Source: Gemmatimonas phototrophica (GTDB lineage Bacteria > Gemmatimonadota > Gemmatimonadetes > Longimicrobiales > Gaopeijiaceae). From it: DNA of 8,482 bases. A program made the translations under genes and the position numbers. The stretch covers positions 1 to 8,482 of the forward strand of contig CAMCNM010000072.1 of NCBI GenBank assembly GCA_945876015.1. Reading direction: 5' to 3'. Positions 1 to 6,169 of this stretch are shown here, piece by piece. Every line of letters begins with the position of its first letter. Positions within the stretch are counted from its first letter, which is position 1. The notes under the pieces are model-generated. The model ran no database searches and was not told where the DNA came from. It saw only the letters and a list, made by a program, of their open reading frames with translations.

Positions 1-528
1 ATCGGAAAGCTCTGCGGTGAGGTGCAGCGGACCGAATCCGAGCTCCGCGCCGATCCCGAGGTGACCGCTCAAGAGGTTCTTGTCGCTGAACAAAGTCCCG
101 AGCCCCTCGTCGTCGAAATCCTGACGCGTGTAGTCATATCGCTTCACGCCACCACCCGCGAGAAGGAACGGCTGCACAAGCACGATGCGCGGAAGCGGCC
201 GCAGGACTAGAGTCGCCGTGGCCGAGGTCACCGTGCTGCGGGCGCAATCGTTGTCGCACCCGAAGCTCGAGACGGGCACCTCGGAGTCGGTCGCGCGGAG
301 CAGGTTCACGCGCAGCGACACCTTGTCGGGCGTTCCGATCTCGGCCGCGACACCGTAGGCGAGCGTCGATTCCTTCTTCCCCACATCGAACGCCTGGCTG
401 GGCGAAGGGAGATCGGTGAAGGGCGTGTAGACCCCGACCGAAGGAATCAGACGGATCTGGGCGGACGATGGAGCGGGAGGGAAGAGCAGAAGCGCCGCGA
501 GAAGGGCGCACGACGTGACACGAAACAC
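1..528 (-). CDS. Outer-membrane beta-barrel-type protein, N-terminal part (runs off left edge)
   Basis: Reading right to left from a GTG at 528-526, the frame stays open for 176 codons to the window edge, so the C-terminus is missing. Residues 1-23 form a classic Sec signal peptide: a basic start (VFR), a hydrophobic core rich in Leu and Ala, then APSSA before Gln24. The mature part has alternating hydrophobic/polar stretches ending in Gly-rich turns, such as LVQPFLLAGGGV at about 116-128 and GHLGIGAELGFG at 155-166. This is the pattern of small outer-membrane beta-barrels. Two Cys (91 and 95) in FGCDNDC could form a periplasmic disulfide or an exposed loop. GTG is preferred because AAGGA lies 8 bases upstream, the signal peptide starts there, and the frame has a TGA and no ATG before it. 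It follows apaG by 52 bases on the same strand. The family is not identifiable more precisely; a porin-like or OmpW/OprF-like barrel is possible. Confidence 0.72.
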   Translation of the reverse strand, partial: MFRVTSCALLAALLLFPPAPSSAQIRLIPSVGVYTPFTDLPSPSQAFDVGKKESTLAYGVAAEIGTPDKVSLRVNLLRATDSEVPVSSFGCDNDCARSTVTSATATLVLRPLPRIVLVQPFLLAGGGVKRYDYTRQDFDDEGLGTLFSDKNLLSGHLGIGAELGFGPLHLTAELSD

Positions 529-535
529 GGGTGGA

Positions 536-552
536 ATCCTTGAGGAAAGGAT
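536..552 (-). repeat. Inverted repeat over the ribosome binding site
   Basis: ATCCTT (536-541) and AAGGAT (547-552) are perfect 6-base arms around a 5-base loop. One arm contains the AAGGA ribosome binding site of the downstream signal-peptide protein. In RNA it would form a small hairpin hiding that site. It shares positions 550-552 with the larger stem at 550-582, so the two cannot form fully at once. The pairing is seen directly; a regulatory role is inference. Confidence 0.5.
537..541 (-). promoter_or_regulatory. Ribosome binding site of the beta-barrel gene
   Basis: AAGGA on the minus strand, 8 bases before the GTG at 528. It decides the start codon. The motif lies inside an inverted repeat (536-552), so its accessibility may depend on RNA folding. 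Confidence 0.55.
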
Positions 553-582
553 CCGGCGGCTGATCAGCGCGCGCCGCGGATC
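550..582 (-). terminator. GC-rich stem at the end of apaG (terminator or attenuator candidate)
   Basis: A ten-base-pair stem with a single bulged G: 550-560 pairs with 573-582 around a 12-base loop. It begins within the apaG stop codon (583-581). On the minus strand it is followed by CCTTTCCTC, which is only weakly T-rich. It could be a leaky terminator that lowers transcription into the beta-barrel gene, or an RNA-processing or translation-control element. The absence of a proper T tract keeps confidence low. Confidence 0.33.
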
Positions 583-1006
583 AGTTCATGACCGAGGGAC
601 CGCTACTCTCTTCGTACCGGGCCGGTAGAGGCGCCTCGAGCTTGAAGCGGGGAATGGCCACCCGGAAGCGGGTTCCGTCGGGACGGACGAACGTGTAGTA
701 GCCCTCCATGAATCCCGCAGGAGAGCTGAGCACGCAGAAGCTCTGGTACTCGTGGGTCTGTCCAGGGATGAGCAGGGGCTGCTGGCCGATCACGCCCTCT
801 CCGTCCACCTCCTGATCCTCGCCGCCGGCGTCGGTAATGTGCCAGTGGCGGAACAGGAGCTGGGCGGCCTGCTCTCCCATGTTCTCCATCCGGATCTGAT
901 AGGAGAACACGAACTCGCGCTCCGAGGGATCGGACTGGGCGAGCGAGAATCGGGGACGGACGGTGACCCGAATGCCGTCGGTGAGGCTTTCGTAGGGGTT
1001 CGTCAT
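581..1006 (-). CDS. apaG: ApaG family protein (DUF525)
   Basis: A 141-residue protein that is ApaG along its whole length. It opens with GIRVTVRPRF and carries the family signatures FSYQIRMEN (about 34-42), LLFRHWHITDAGG (50-62), GEGVIGQQPLLIPGQ (69-83), the SSPAGFMEGYY segment (94-104) and the final VAIPRF. The family adopts a small fibronectin-III-like beta-sandwich. In enterobacteria it is linked genetically to cobalt/magnesium resistance (alias CorD), and a related fold occurs in some F-box and polymerase-delta-interacting proteins. Its biochemical activity is not settled. The length is slightly above the usual ~125 residues because of a C-terminal extension (PARYEESSGPSVMN). The ATG has no Shine-Dalgarno sequence, but a TATAAG lies 6 bases upstream, suggesting a leaderless mRNA. 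It is divergent from the DtxR-type gene and precedes the beta-barrel gene. Confidence 0.95.
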   Translation of the reverse strand: MTNPYESLTDGIRVTVRPRFSLAQSDPSEREFVFSYQIRMENMGEQAAQLLFRHWHITDAGGEDQEVDGEGVIGQQPLLIPGQTHEYQSFCVLSSPAGFMEGYYTFVRPDGTRFRVAIPRFKLEAPLPARYEESSGPSVMN

Positions 1007-1064
1007 CGTATTCTTATACTGGTCGGTGGCCCGTAATGTTCGCGTTGGCGGCGGTGGAGGTGGA
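1007..1064. promoter_or_regulatory. Divergent promoter region between apaG and the DtxR-type gene
   Basis: The only A/T-rich patch here is an imperfect palindrome, GTAT-TCTT-ATAC (1008-1019). Read on the plus strand it gives TATACT (1015-1020), a good -10 placing transcription start near 1027. Read on the minus strand it gives TATAAG (1018-1013), placing the start near 1006, the A of the apaG ATG. The two -10 elements overlap, so they could not both be occupied by polymerase. I see no convincing -35 box for either, and no recognisable DtxR/MntR operator. Confidence 0.42.
1056..1061 (+). promoter_or_regulatory. Shine-Dalgarno of the DtxR-type gene
   Basis: GGAGGT ends 3 bases before the ATG at 1065, with GGTGGA closer still. 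The spacing is short, but it is the only strong match. It supports the ATG over the in-frame GTG at 1026, which would sit at the predicted transcription start and would add a six-glycine run encoded by the Shine-Dalgarno region itself. Confidence 0.5.
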
Positions 1065-1745
1065 ATGAAGGAAGCCCGACCCGCGCTTTCCCGGTCGGTG
1101 GAGGACTATCTGAAGGCGATCTTCGCCCTGACCGAGAGGGGAGAGATCGCCTCCACCAGCGCGATCGCGGGCGCCCTCGAGGTGCAACCCGCGTCCGTGA
1201 CCGGGATGGTCAAGCGCCTCGCCGAAGCGGACCTGGTTCAGCACGTGCCGTATCGCGGCGTGCGGCTGACGGGTAAGGGCCTGCGGGAAGCCCTTCGCGT
1301 CATCCGCCGCCACCGCATCCTGGAGACGTACCTCCAGCAGAAGCTCGGCTATGCGTGGGACGACGTACACGAGGAGGCCGAACGACTCGAGCATGCCGCC
1401 TCCGAGCGCCTGATCGATCTGATGGCCGACGCGCTCGAGAACCCCTCCCACGATCCCCACGGCTCTCCGATCCCGACCTCCACGGGCGAGATCGAAGCGG
1501 TGGACTTCGCGACGCTCGCCGACGCCGCGACCGGCGAGCGTGTGCGCATCCGCGCGGTGGACGACGACGAGGAGCCGGAGGGCCTGCGCACGATGGAAGC
1601 GCGCGGGCTCGTGCCCGGCGTCCACGTACGCGTCGAGTCGCGCACGCCCGACGAGGGCGCGCTGACCGTCCAGGTCGACGGCGGCGAGGGACAGGTGGTC
1701 GAGACCGAGCTCGCGCGCCGGATCTTCATCATCCGGGACGCGTAG
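1065..1745 (+). CDS. DtxR/MntR-family metal-dependent transcriptional regulator
   Basis: From the ATG at 1065 the protein has 226 residues in three parts. A winged helix-turn-helix (about 8-70) includes SVEDYLKAIF, recognition-helix region VQPASVTGMVKRL and wing YRGVRLTGKG. A metal-binding/dimerisation domain (71-140) follows. A C-terminal FeoA/SH3-like domain (about 143-226) completes it. Likely ligands by alignment with DtxR/MntR are Asp14, His83, Glu87, His102, Glu106, Glu109 and His110. Glu106 replaces the Cys of DtxR, which is MntR-like. The MntR Glu11 position is Lys17 here, so the second metal site may be altered. The family motif DPHGSPIP is at 130-137. Such proteins bind Fe(II) or Mn(II) and then repress uptake genes. 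The 3' end lies 18 bases from the convergent lipoprotein gene. Iron versus manganese specificity cannot be decided from the sequence. Confidence 0.93.
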   Translation: MKEARPALSRSVEDYLKAIFALTERGEIASTSAIAGALEVQPASVTGMVKRLAEADLVQHVPYRGVRLTGKGLREALRVIRRHRILETYLQQKLGYAWDDVHEEAERLEHAASERLIDLMADALENPSHDPHGSPIPTSTGEIEAVDFATLADAATGERVRIRAVDDDEEPEGLRTMEARGLVPGVHVRVESRTPDEGALTVQVDGGEGQVVETELARRIFIIRDA

Positions 1746-1763
1746 CGCGAGGCGCGAAACGGC

Positions 1764-2723
1764 CTACGGCGCTACCGCCGGGGCCGGCGGGCACTTCTTC
1801 GCGGTCGGATTCGAAGTCGCCGCGACCCGGAAGGAACGCACCACCGTGGACGCGAAGACGCCCGTGCCGTCTCCCCGCACGCTCGGGACGCGCACCACCC
1901 CCGACGGATTGAAGATGCCGCCGCGCGCCCAGTTTACCCAGTTCCGGTCCACCGCCGCGACGCTGACCGTGGCGGTCGCATCGGTCGGCAGACCCTTCTG
2001 CAGCATCGCGCTCACCTCGAAGTCGAGGTCCGCGCGCGCGAAGAGCCCGAACTCCCTCGGGAAGACGATCGCGGTGTCCTGCGACGAAACCGAGAGTCCG
2101 AACAGATAGAGCGGGTCCTCGACCTGATCGGCATCGAAGCTGGCCGCGAGACCGTGGATGAACGTGTCCGAGATGTACGCCCACGCGCCCGCCGAGCGTG
2201 ACCACACGATGTCGCTCGCGGTGAGCGGATCGAGCACGCAGGTGGCCGCGTCAGCGACGTTGAGCAGGGCGAACGTGCCGGGCACCACCGTCTCGCTCGT
2301 CATCACGCCCCCGCCCGCGAGATCGATGCGCAGATCGAGCCGGTCACTCGGCGCGAGGCTCTGGAGTCCCGGTGTGCCCGCGCGCGGAGCGTAACAGGTC
2401 CCCGTCTGGCCGGCCGGGGTCACGATGACGCAATCGCCGAGCACGCTCGCCTCGAGCGGGATGCGGAGCCCGTCGGACGGGCGCGTGATCACGATCTGCG
2501 CGCCGGGCACAGCCTTGGACCCACCCGTGATGCTCAGCGTCTCGTGCAGGAAGACCGAGATGTTGGGGCCGGGCTGGATCCCGAGGCCGGGACCCAGATT
2601 CACGCGCACGTACGCCTCGGCCACGACCACGCGCTCGGGCTCGGTCAGGCTGACTTCCTTGAGCTCGCACGCGGTGGTGAGGGCCGCCGCCGCGAGCACC
2701 AGTGCGATTCGCATCGATCTCAT
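1764..2723 (-). CDS. DUF4249-like outer-membrane lipoprotein paired with the TonB receptor
   Basis: A 319-residue protein. Its N-terminus MRSMRIALVLAAAALTTAC is a lipoprotein signal peptide with Cys19 as the lipidation site. The -3 position is Thr rather than Leu, so the lipobox is slightly irregular. After Cys19 it resembles the DUF4249 lipoproteins that accompany TonB receptors: an early RVVVAEAYV strand, then VPGAQIVITRPSDG, then DRLDLRIDLAGGGVMTSETVVPGTF. This suggests an Ig-like or carboxypeptidase-like beta-domain first, followed by a less recognisable C-terminal half. Three further Cys lie in LGDC, TGTC and AATC, with a fourth near the end (KKCPPAPAVAP). The start ATG overlaps the receptor stop as ATGA (2723-2720), so translation is probably coupled. 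A second ATG (2714-2712) is possible. A role as surface-exposed lid or substrate-capturing partner of the receptor is inferred from analogy with such pairs. Confidence 0.75.
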   Translation of the reverse strand: MRSMRIALVLAAAALTTACELKEVSLTEPERVVVAEAYVRVNLGPGLGIQPGPNISVFLHETLSITGGSKAVPGAQIVITRPSDGLRIPLEASVLGDCVIVTPAGQTGTCYAPRAGTPGLQSLAPSDRLDLRIDLAGGGVMTSETVVPGTFALLNVADAATCVLDPLTASDIVWSRSAGAWAYISDTFIHGLAASFDADQVEDPLYLFGLSVSSQDTAIVFPREFGLFARADLDFEVSAMLQKGLPTDATATVSVAAVDRNWVNWARGGIFNPSGVVRVPSVRGDGTGVFASTVVRSFRVAATSNPTAKKCPPAPAVAP

Positions 2724-5059
2724 CGGAAGCTCACGTCCACGCCGATCGTCGGAAGCAGCGGGAACATCGAGATCCCGGATCTCGTCGCCGGATTCTTGTC
2801 GTACTCGTAGAAGTAGAACAGCACGTTCTGCTGGTTGTACAGATTCAGGATGTCGAGGTACGGAGTGAGCTTCCCCCACGACTTCTCGTAGGTCTTCCGC
2901 ACGCTCGCGTCGAGCCGGTGATAGGCCGGGTAGCGCTCGCCGTTGCGCGGCCCCAGATCGATCGCGTAGCCGCCGAGCCCGTCGGTATCGCTCGCGCCCT
3001 GCCAGTATAGGCGGCCGTTCTCGCCCGCGAAGCGCGGCACGTAGTACGCGTGGGACCCGAGCGGCCGTGTGTATGGTATGCCCGTGCCCATGTTCCAGCG
3101 CAGACCGGCCTCCCAGCCGCGCAGCACCGGGAAGCGGAGCATCAGGTCCACGTCGAGGCGGCGGTCGAAGACCGGCGAGTAGGTGATGTCCGGCCGCGGA
3201 TCGGAAGGCGAGAGCACGTCGGGGAAGGTGCGCCGCGCCTTGAGCCACGAGAGCGCGAGCCAGCCGCTCACCCCGGTGCCGTTCCTGCGCGCGAGCAGAT
3301 CCCAGCCCCACGACGTGCCTCGTCCCACCAGGTTGTCGTCGAAATCGTCGTTCGGATCCTCGGAGCTGTTGATCGTGATCACGCCGTCGAAACGCCGCCA
3401 ATAGGCCTCCGCCGACAGCTGCCAGGCGTCGCCGATCAACGTCTCGAGGCCTCCCTGCACCTGGTCGGACACCTGGTGCGGCGCGCGCTCACCGGCCAGC
3501 ACCCAGATGTCGAGTCCGACCGGCAGCTCCTCGTCGCGGATCGAGTGGAGGAACTGCGTGTAGCGCCCGACCGCGCCCTTCACGGCCACCTGGCCGTCCC
3601 AGAGGAAGCGCTTCACCGCGATGCGCGGCGCCAGTTCGGCGACCGCGTCGCCCGGCTCGGGCATCCATGCGTCCAGCCGCACCCCGGCCTCGACCGACCA
3701 CTCCCGCGGAACGAGCCACTCCGCCTCGCCGTAGCCGCCCAGCAGCCAGCCCTTCCCGACGCCGCTGTTGAACACCGTGCCGCCGCTCTCGAACAGATTG
3801 TCGAACGACGTCCGATTCGCGCTGACGCCGGCGTCGACACGCCAGCGCACGCCCGGCACGGCGCGCAGGTCGGCGCGCAGGAATCCGTCCGTGATCTGGC
3901 TCTCGAGGCGCGTATCGCCGAAGTCTACGAAGCCGAGCGCGGTCCCGTAGCGCGTCACGCCCGTGGTCACCTTGAGCGATCCGCCCCCGTCCCGCGCGCG
4001 GGTCCAGCTGCCGCCGATCAGACGGTTCCCCCAGTCCCAGCTGATGCGCAGCGGGAAGCTCTCGGGGTCGAGCTTCGAGAAGTCGAGCACGTCGGCGCCC
4101 GAGTAGCCGCTGATCCGGATCAGGTCGCCGCCGTTCGTCCAGGCCTCGAAGAGGCCCTGGAGGTCGGTCAGGTGATACGGGAAGTCGAAGACCGGCTTCA
4201 TCAGCACGTCGAAGTACGAGCGCCGCCCCGACACGCGCCATTTTGCGTCTCTCAAGCCGCGACCGGAGGGCAGCCCGCCCGCCACCGCGACGCGCGTCGC
4301 CAGCACCGAGACCCCGCCGTCCACGCGGAACGTTCCGTCTCCCGGATCGCTCTCGATCTCGAGCACCGACGAGACCCGGCCGCCGAAGCGCGCCGGGAAG
4401 CCCCCGGACGAGAGCTCGGCGCGCGCGATCATGTCGGAGTTGAAGACCGAAAAGAATCCCCCGAGATGGAACGGCGAGATCACCGGGACGCGGTCCAGCA
4501 GGATCAGGTTCTGATCCGCCGATCCGCCGCGTACGTGGAACGCTGAGGAGAAGTCCGAGGTCGAGACCACGCCCGGCAGCACCTCGACCGCGCGCAGCAC
4601 ATCGGCTTCCGCGATGCCCGGGATGTTGCGCAGGTCCTGGATCGCGATCTCGTGCACGGTCCGGCCGGCGATCTCCTCGAAGCGGATCTGCGCGCGGCTG
4701 CGCGCCGCCTCCACCCCAACGCCGACCAGCTCGACCGCGGCGCGCGGGATCACCACGTCGACCTCGACGCGGGCTCCGGCCACCACGGTCAGCTCCCGCG
4801 TGAAGTCCGCGTGCCCGATGCGCGAGGCGCGCAGGGTGTAGCTTCCGGGGAGCACGGCGGGAGCGCGGAAGAACCCGAGCCGATCGCTCTCGGCGAAGAA
4901 CCGGAGGGAGTCGCTCCGGACGAGGAGAACCGTGGCGGAGTAGACCGCCACTCCCTGCTCGTCCCGGATCCGGCCCTCGACGCTGGCGGTCTGCTGCGCG
5001 CTTCCGACGGGCGGCGCGACGAGCGCCAGGGCGGTCCAGAGCGCGGCGAGCCATCTCAC
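2720..5059 (-). CDS. TonB-dependent receptor with carboxypeptidase-like N-terminal domain
   Basis: A 779-residue outer-membrane transporter. Residues 1-22 are a signal peptide (hydrophobic core, GSA-Q). Residues about 25-105 form a carboxypeptidase-regulatory-like beta-domain (SVEGRIRDEQGVAV, then PGSYTLRASRIGH). The plug domain follows at about 130-240 with IAEADVLRAVEVLPGV, FHVRGGSADQNLILLDRVPV, PFHLGGFFSVFN and GGFPARFGGRVSSVLEI. The remainder is the 22-strand barrel, rich in aromatic and Gly turns. The plug signature is the subtype usually found with DUF4249 lipoproteins, matching the next gene. The chain ends VDVSFR, so the usual terminal aromatic is followed by Arg. Start: GTG 5059 is the only conventional start after an in-frame TAA 24 bases before it; no strong Shine-Dalgarno is visible. 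Cargo is unknown. Siderophore, metal chelate, peptide or glycan are all possible. Confidence 0.93.
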   Translation of the reverse strand: MRWLAALWTALALVAPPVGSAQQTASVEGRIRDEQGVAVYSATVLLVRSDSLRFFAESDRLGFFRAPAVLPGSYTLRASRIGHADFTRELTVVAGARVEVDVVIPRAAVELVGVGVEAARSRAQIRFEEIAGRTVHEIAIQDLRNIPGIAEADVLRAVEVLPGVVSTSDFSSAFHVRGGSADQNLILLDRVPVISPFHLGGFFSVFNSDMIARAELSSGGFPARFGGRVSSVLEIESDPGDGTFRVDGGVSVLATRVAVAGGLPSGRGLRDAKWRVSGRRSYFDVLMKPVFDFPYHLTDLQGLFEAWTNGGDLIRISGYSGADVLDFSKLDPESFPLRISWDWGNRLIGGSWTRARDGGGSLKVTTGVTRYGTALGFVDFGDTRLESQITDGFLRADLRAVPGVRWRVDAGVSANRTSFDNLFESGGTVFNSGVGKGWLLGGYGEAEWLVPREWSVEAGVRLDAWMPEPGDAVAELAPRIAVKRFLWDGQVAVKGAVGRYTQFLHSIRDEELPVGLDIWVLAGERAPHQVSDQVQGGLETLIGDAWQLSAEAYWRRFDGVITINSSEDPNDDFDDNLVGRGTSWGWDLLARRNGTGVSGWLALSWLKARRTFPDVLSPSDPRPDITYSPVFDRRLDVDLMLRFPVLRGWEAGLRWNMGTGIPYTRPLGSHAYYVPRFAGENGRLYWQGASDTDGLGGYAIDLGPRNGERYPAYHRLDASVRKTYEKSWGKLTPYLDILNLYNQQNVLFYFYEYDKNPATRSGISMFPLLPTIGVDVSFR

Positions 5060-5142
5060 CTTAATCTCGTTCTCTCGGGCGTTTTAGTCTCGGTATCCAA
5101 GGCCCTGAAAGTAGCACAGCGGCCCCGCTCCTACAATCCAGG

Positions 5143-5157
5143 GAATGCGAGGCATTC
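5143..5157 (+). repeat. Inverted repeat GAATGC-GAG-GCATTC
   Basis: Perfect 6-base arms around a 3-base centre, extended by CCA (5138-5140) pairing with TGG (5158-5160) across a two-base bulge. It begins about 6 bases after the TACAAT candidate -10, exactly where transcription should start. It could therefore be a repressor operator or the first hairpin of the leader. Confidence 0.55.
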
Positions 5158-5158
5158 T

Positions 5159-5175
5159 GGCCCCGCGGCGGGGCC
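5159..5175 (+). repeat. GC stem GGCCCCG-CGG-CGGGGCC
   Basis: Seven perfect base pairs with a 3-base loop. The left arm GGCCCCG also occurs at 5121-5127, so the right arm (5169-5176 with its neighbour) could instead pair with 5120-5127 and enclose the 5143-5157 repeat. It is not followed by a T tract, so it is not a standard terminator. Confidence 0.55.
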
Positions 5176-5239
5176 GAGCGCCCCTATTTTGCGCCCGCTT
5201 CTCGCCCTTGCACGGGCTCCTCCTGAGGCCCCTTCGACC

Positions 5240-6169
5240 ATGTACAAGACCGACCTGCTCGCCCGGGTTCCGCTCTTCCAGGAGCTGGACCCCGGCGACC
5301 TCGAGAAGATCGCGTCCGTCCTGCGCAGCGAGACCTACGCGTCGGAGCACGAGATCGTGCGCATCGGCGACGTCGGCCATTCCCTCTACGTGGTGATGGA
5401 GGGGAACGTCGCGGTGGTCTATCCGTCGCGCAGCGCGGATGTCGAGCTGGCGCGCTTGGGGCCGGGTGAGTTCTTCGGCGAGATGGCGATCCTGAACTCG
5501 AAACCACGCAGCGCCACCGTGAAGGCGCTGGACGAGGTGACGGTCCTCGTGCTCGACAAGGAGGACTTCACGCGCATCGTCATGGAGACGCCCGAGCTCG
5601 CCCTGCACGTGATGTCCGCGCTCTCGGTGCGCATCCGGAATTCCGACGAGCAGATCAGCGGGCTGTCCGAGCGTTCGCTGAGGGATGGGCTCACCGGGCT
5701 CCTCAACCGGCGCTCGTTCCACGACCGGTTGGCCGAAGAGTGCGATCGGGCACGCCGCTACGGTGACGCGTTCGCGCTCGTGATCATGGACATCGATCAC
5801 TTCAAGAAGATCAACGACACCTTCGGGCACGACGTGGGCGACACCGTGCTCAGCTGGGTGGGGAGGCTACTGCTCGAGCACTCGCGCGGGGCCGACATCC
5901 CGTTCAGGATCGGCGGCGAGGAGTTCGCGGTGATCTGCCCGGAGACGGGCGTGACCCAGGCCGCCGCGGCGTCGCGCCGCCTGATCGAGGTGGTCTCCGA
6001 GGCCCGGCCGCCCACGACCTTCCCGATGAACATCACGATGTCGGCGGGCTTCGCGGTCTGCCCGGTTCACGGCAAGCGCGGAGACCAGGTCTTCCAGGCC
6101 GCCGATCAGGCTCTGCTGTCGGCTAAGCGGGACGGGCGGAACCGGGTGGCGGCGGCTCCGACGGGCTGA
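5240..6169 (+). CDS. Diguanylate cyclase with N-terminal cyclic-nucleotide-binding domain
   Basis: A 309-residue cytoplasmic protein without membrane segments. Residues about 8-125 are a CRP-like cyclic-nucleotide-binding beta-roll (VPLFQELDPGDLEKIAS). The phosphate-binding cassette PGEFFGEMAILNSKPRSA carries Glu81, Arg90 and Ser91, the residues that contact the cyclic phosphate in CRP-type domains. A linker helix (126-147) ends in the usual RDGLTGLLNRR entry to GGDEF. The GGDEF domain (148-303) has MDIDHFKKINDTFGHDVGD with Asp184 and Asp201, and GGEEF at 225-229, an active variant. RxxD (Arg216-Asp219) lies five residues before it, an intact product-inhibition I-site. It should make c-di-GMP from two GTP, tuned by a cNMP or another ligand in the beta-roll. 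The frame is open upstream, but the homology starts at this ATG. It overlaps the convergent membrane-protein gene by 47 bases. Confidence 0.93.
   Translation: MYKTDLLARVPLFQELDPGDLEKIASVLRSETYASEHEIVRIGDVGHSLYVVMEGNVAVVYPSRSADVELARLGPGEFFGEMAILNSKPRSATVKALDEVTVLVLDKEDFTRIVMETPELALHVMSALSVRIRNSDEQISGLSERSLRDGLTGLLNRRSFHDRLAEECDRARRYGDAFALVIMDIDHFKKINDTFGHDVGDTVLSWVGRLLLEHSRGADIPFRIGGEEFAVICPETGVTQAAAASRRLIEVVSEARPPTTFPMNITMSAGFAVCPVHGKRGDQVFQAADQALLSAKRDGRNRVAAAPTG

Larger units (their letters stand above)
5060..5239. promoter_or_regulatory. Divergent intergenic region between TonB receptor and diguanylate cyclase
   Basis: 180 bases without a gene. On the plus strand CTACAAT contains TACAAT (5132-5137), five of six matches to the -10 consensus, with no good -35, so transcription would start near 5144. 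Downstream are two perfect inverted repeats in the would-be 5' leader of about 96 bases. For the receptor I see no strong promoter. A weak TTGTAG/TACTTT pair with a 17-base spacer exists on the minus strand near 5135-5107. No Shine-Dalgarno is evident before the cyclase ATG; a GAGG at 5224-5227 is 12 bases away. Confidence 0.4.

Noticed and set aside
134..511. 125-codon minus-strand frame at the left end
   Set aside because: It is an Arg-rich out-of-frame reading of the signal-peptide protein that starts at GTG 528.
1026..1064. GTG 1026 as the start of the DtxR-type regulator
   Set aside because: It would translate the GGAGGTGGA ribosome binding site into a six-glycine run, and it sits at the predicted transcription start. 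ATG 1065 matches the family N-terminus.
1775..1790. CCGCCGG-GG-CCGGCGG palindrome as a bidirectional terminator
   Set aside because: The loop is only two bases and there is no T tract. It encodes the Pro/Ala tail of the lipoprotein, so codon bias explains it.
2724..3401. Upstream extension of the lipoprotein frame into the receptor gene
   Set aside because: The extension is Arg-rich shadow sequence inside the receptor. The lipoprotein signal peptide starts at 2723, exactly at the receptor stop.
3050..4546. 498-codon open frame on the plus strand
   Set aside because: It lies fully antisense to the TonB receptor, whose domains are unmistakable. The predicted protein is rich in Arg, Ala, His and Pro with no domain pattern, typical of shadow frames in high-GC DNA.
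4652..5239. Long in-frame upstream extension of the diguanylate cyclase
   Set aside because: It would run antisense through the receptor start and the intergenic repeats. Its codons encode low-complexity His/Ala/Gly sequence, and domain homology begins at ATG 5240.
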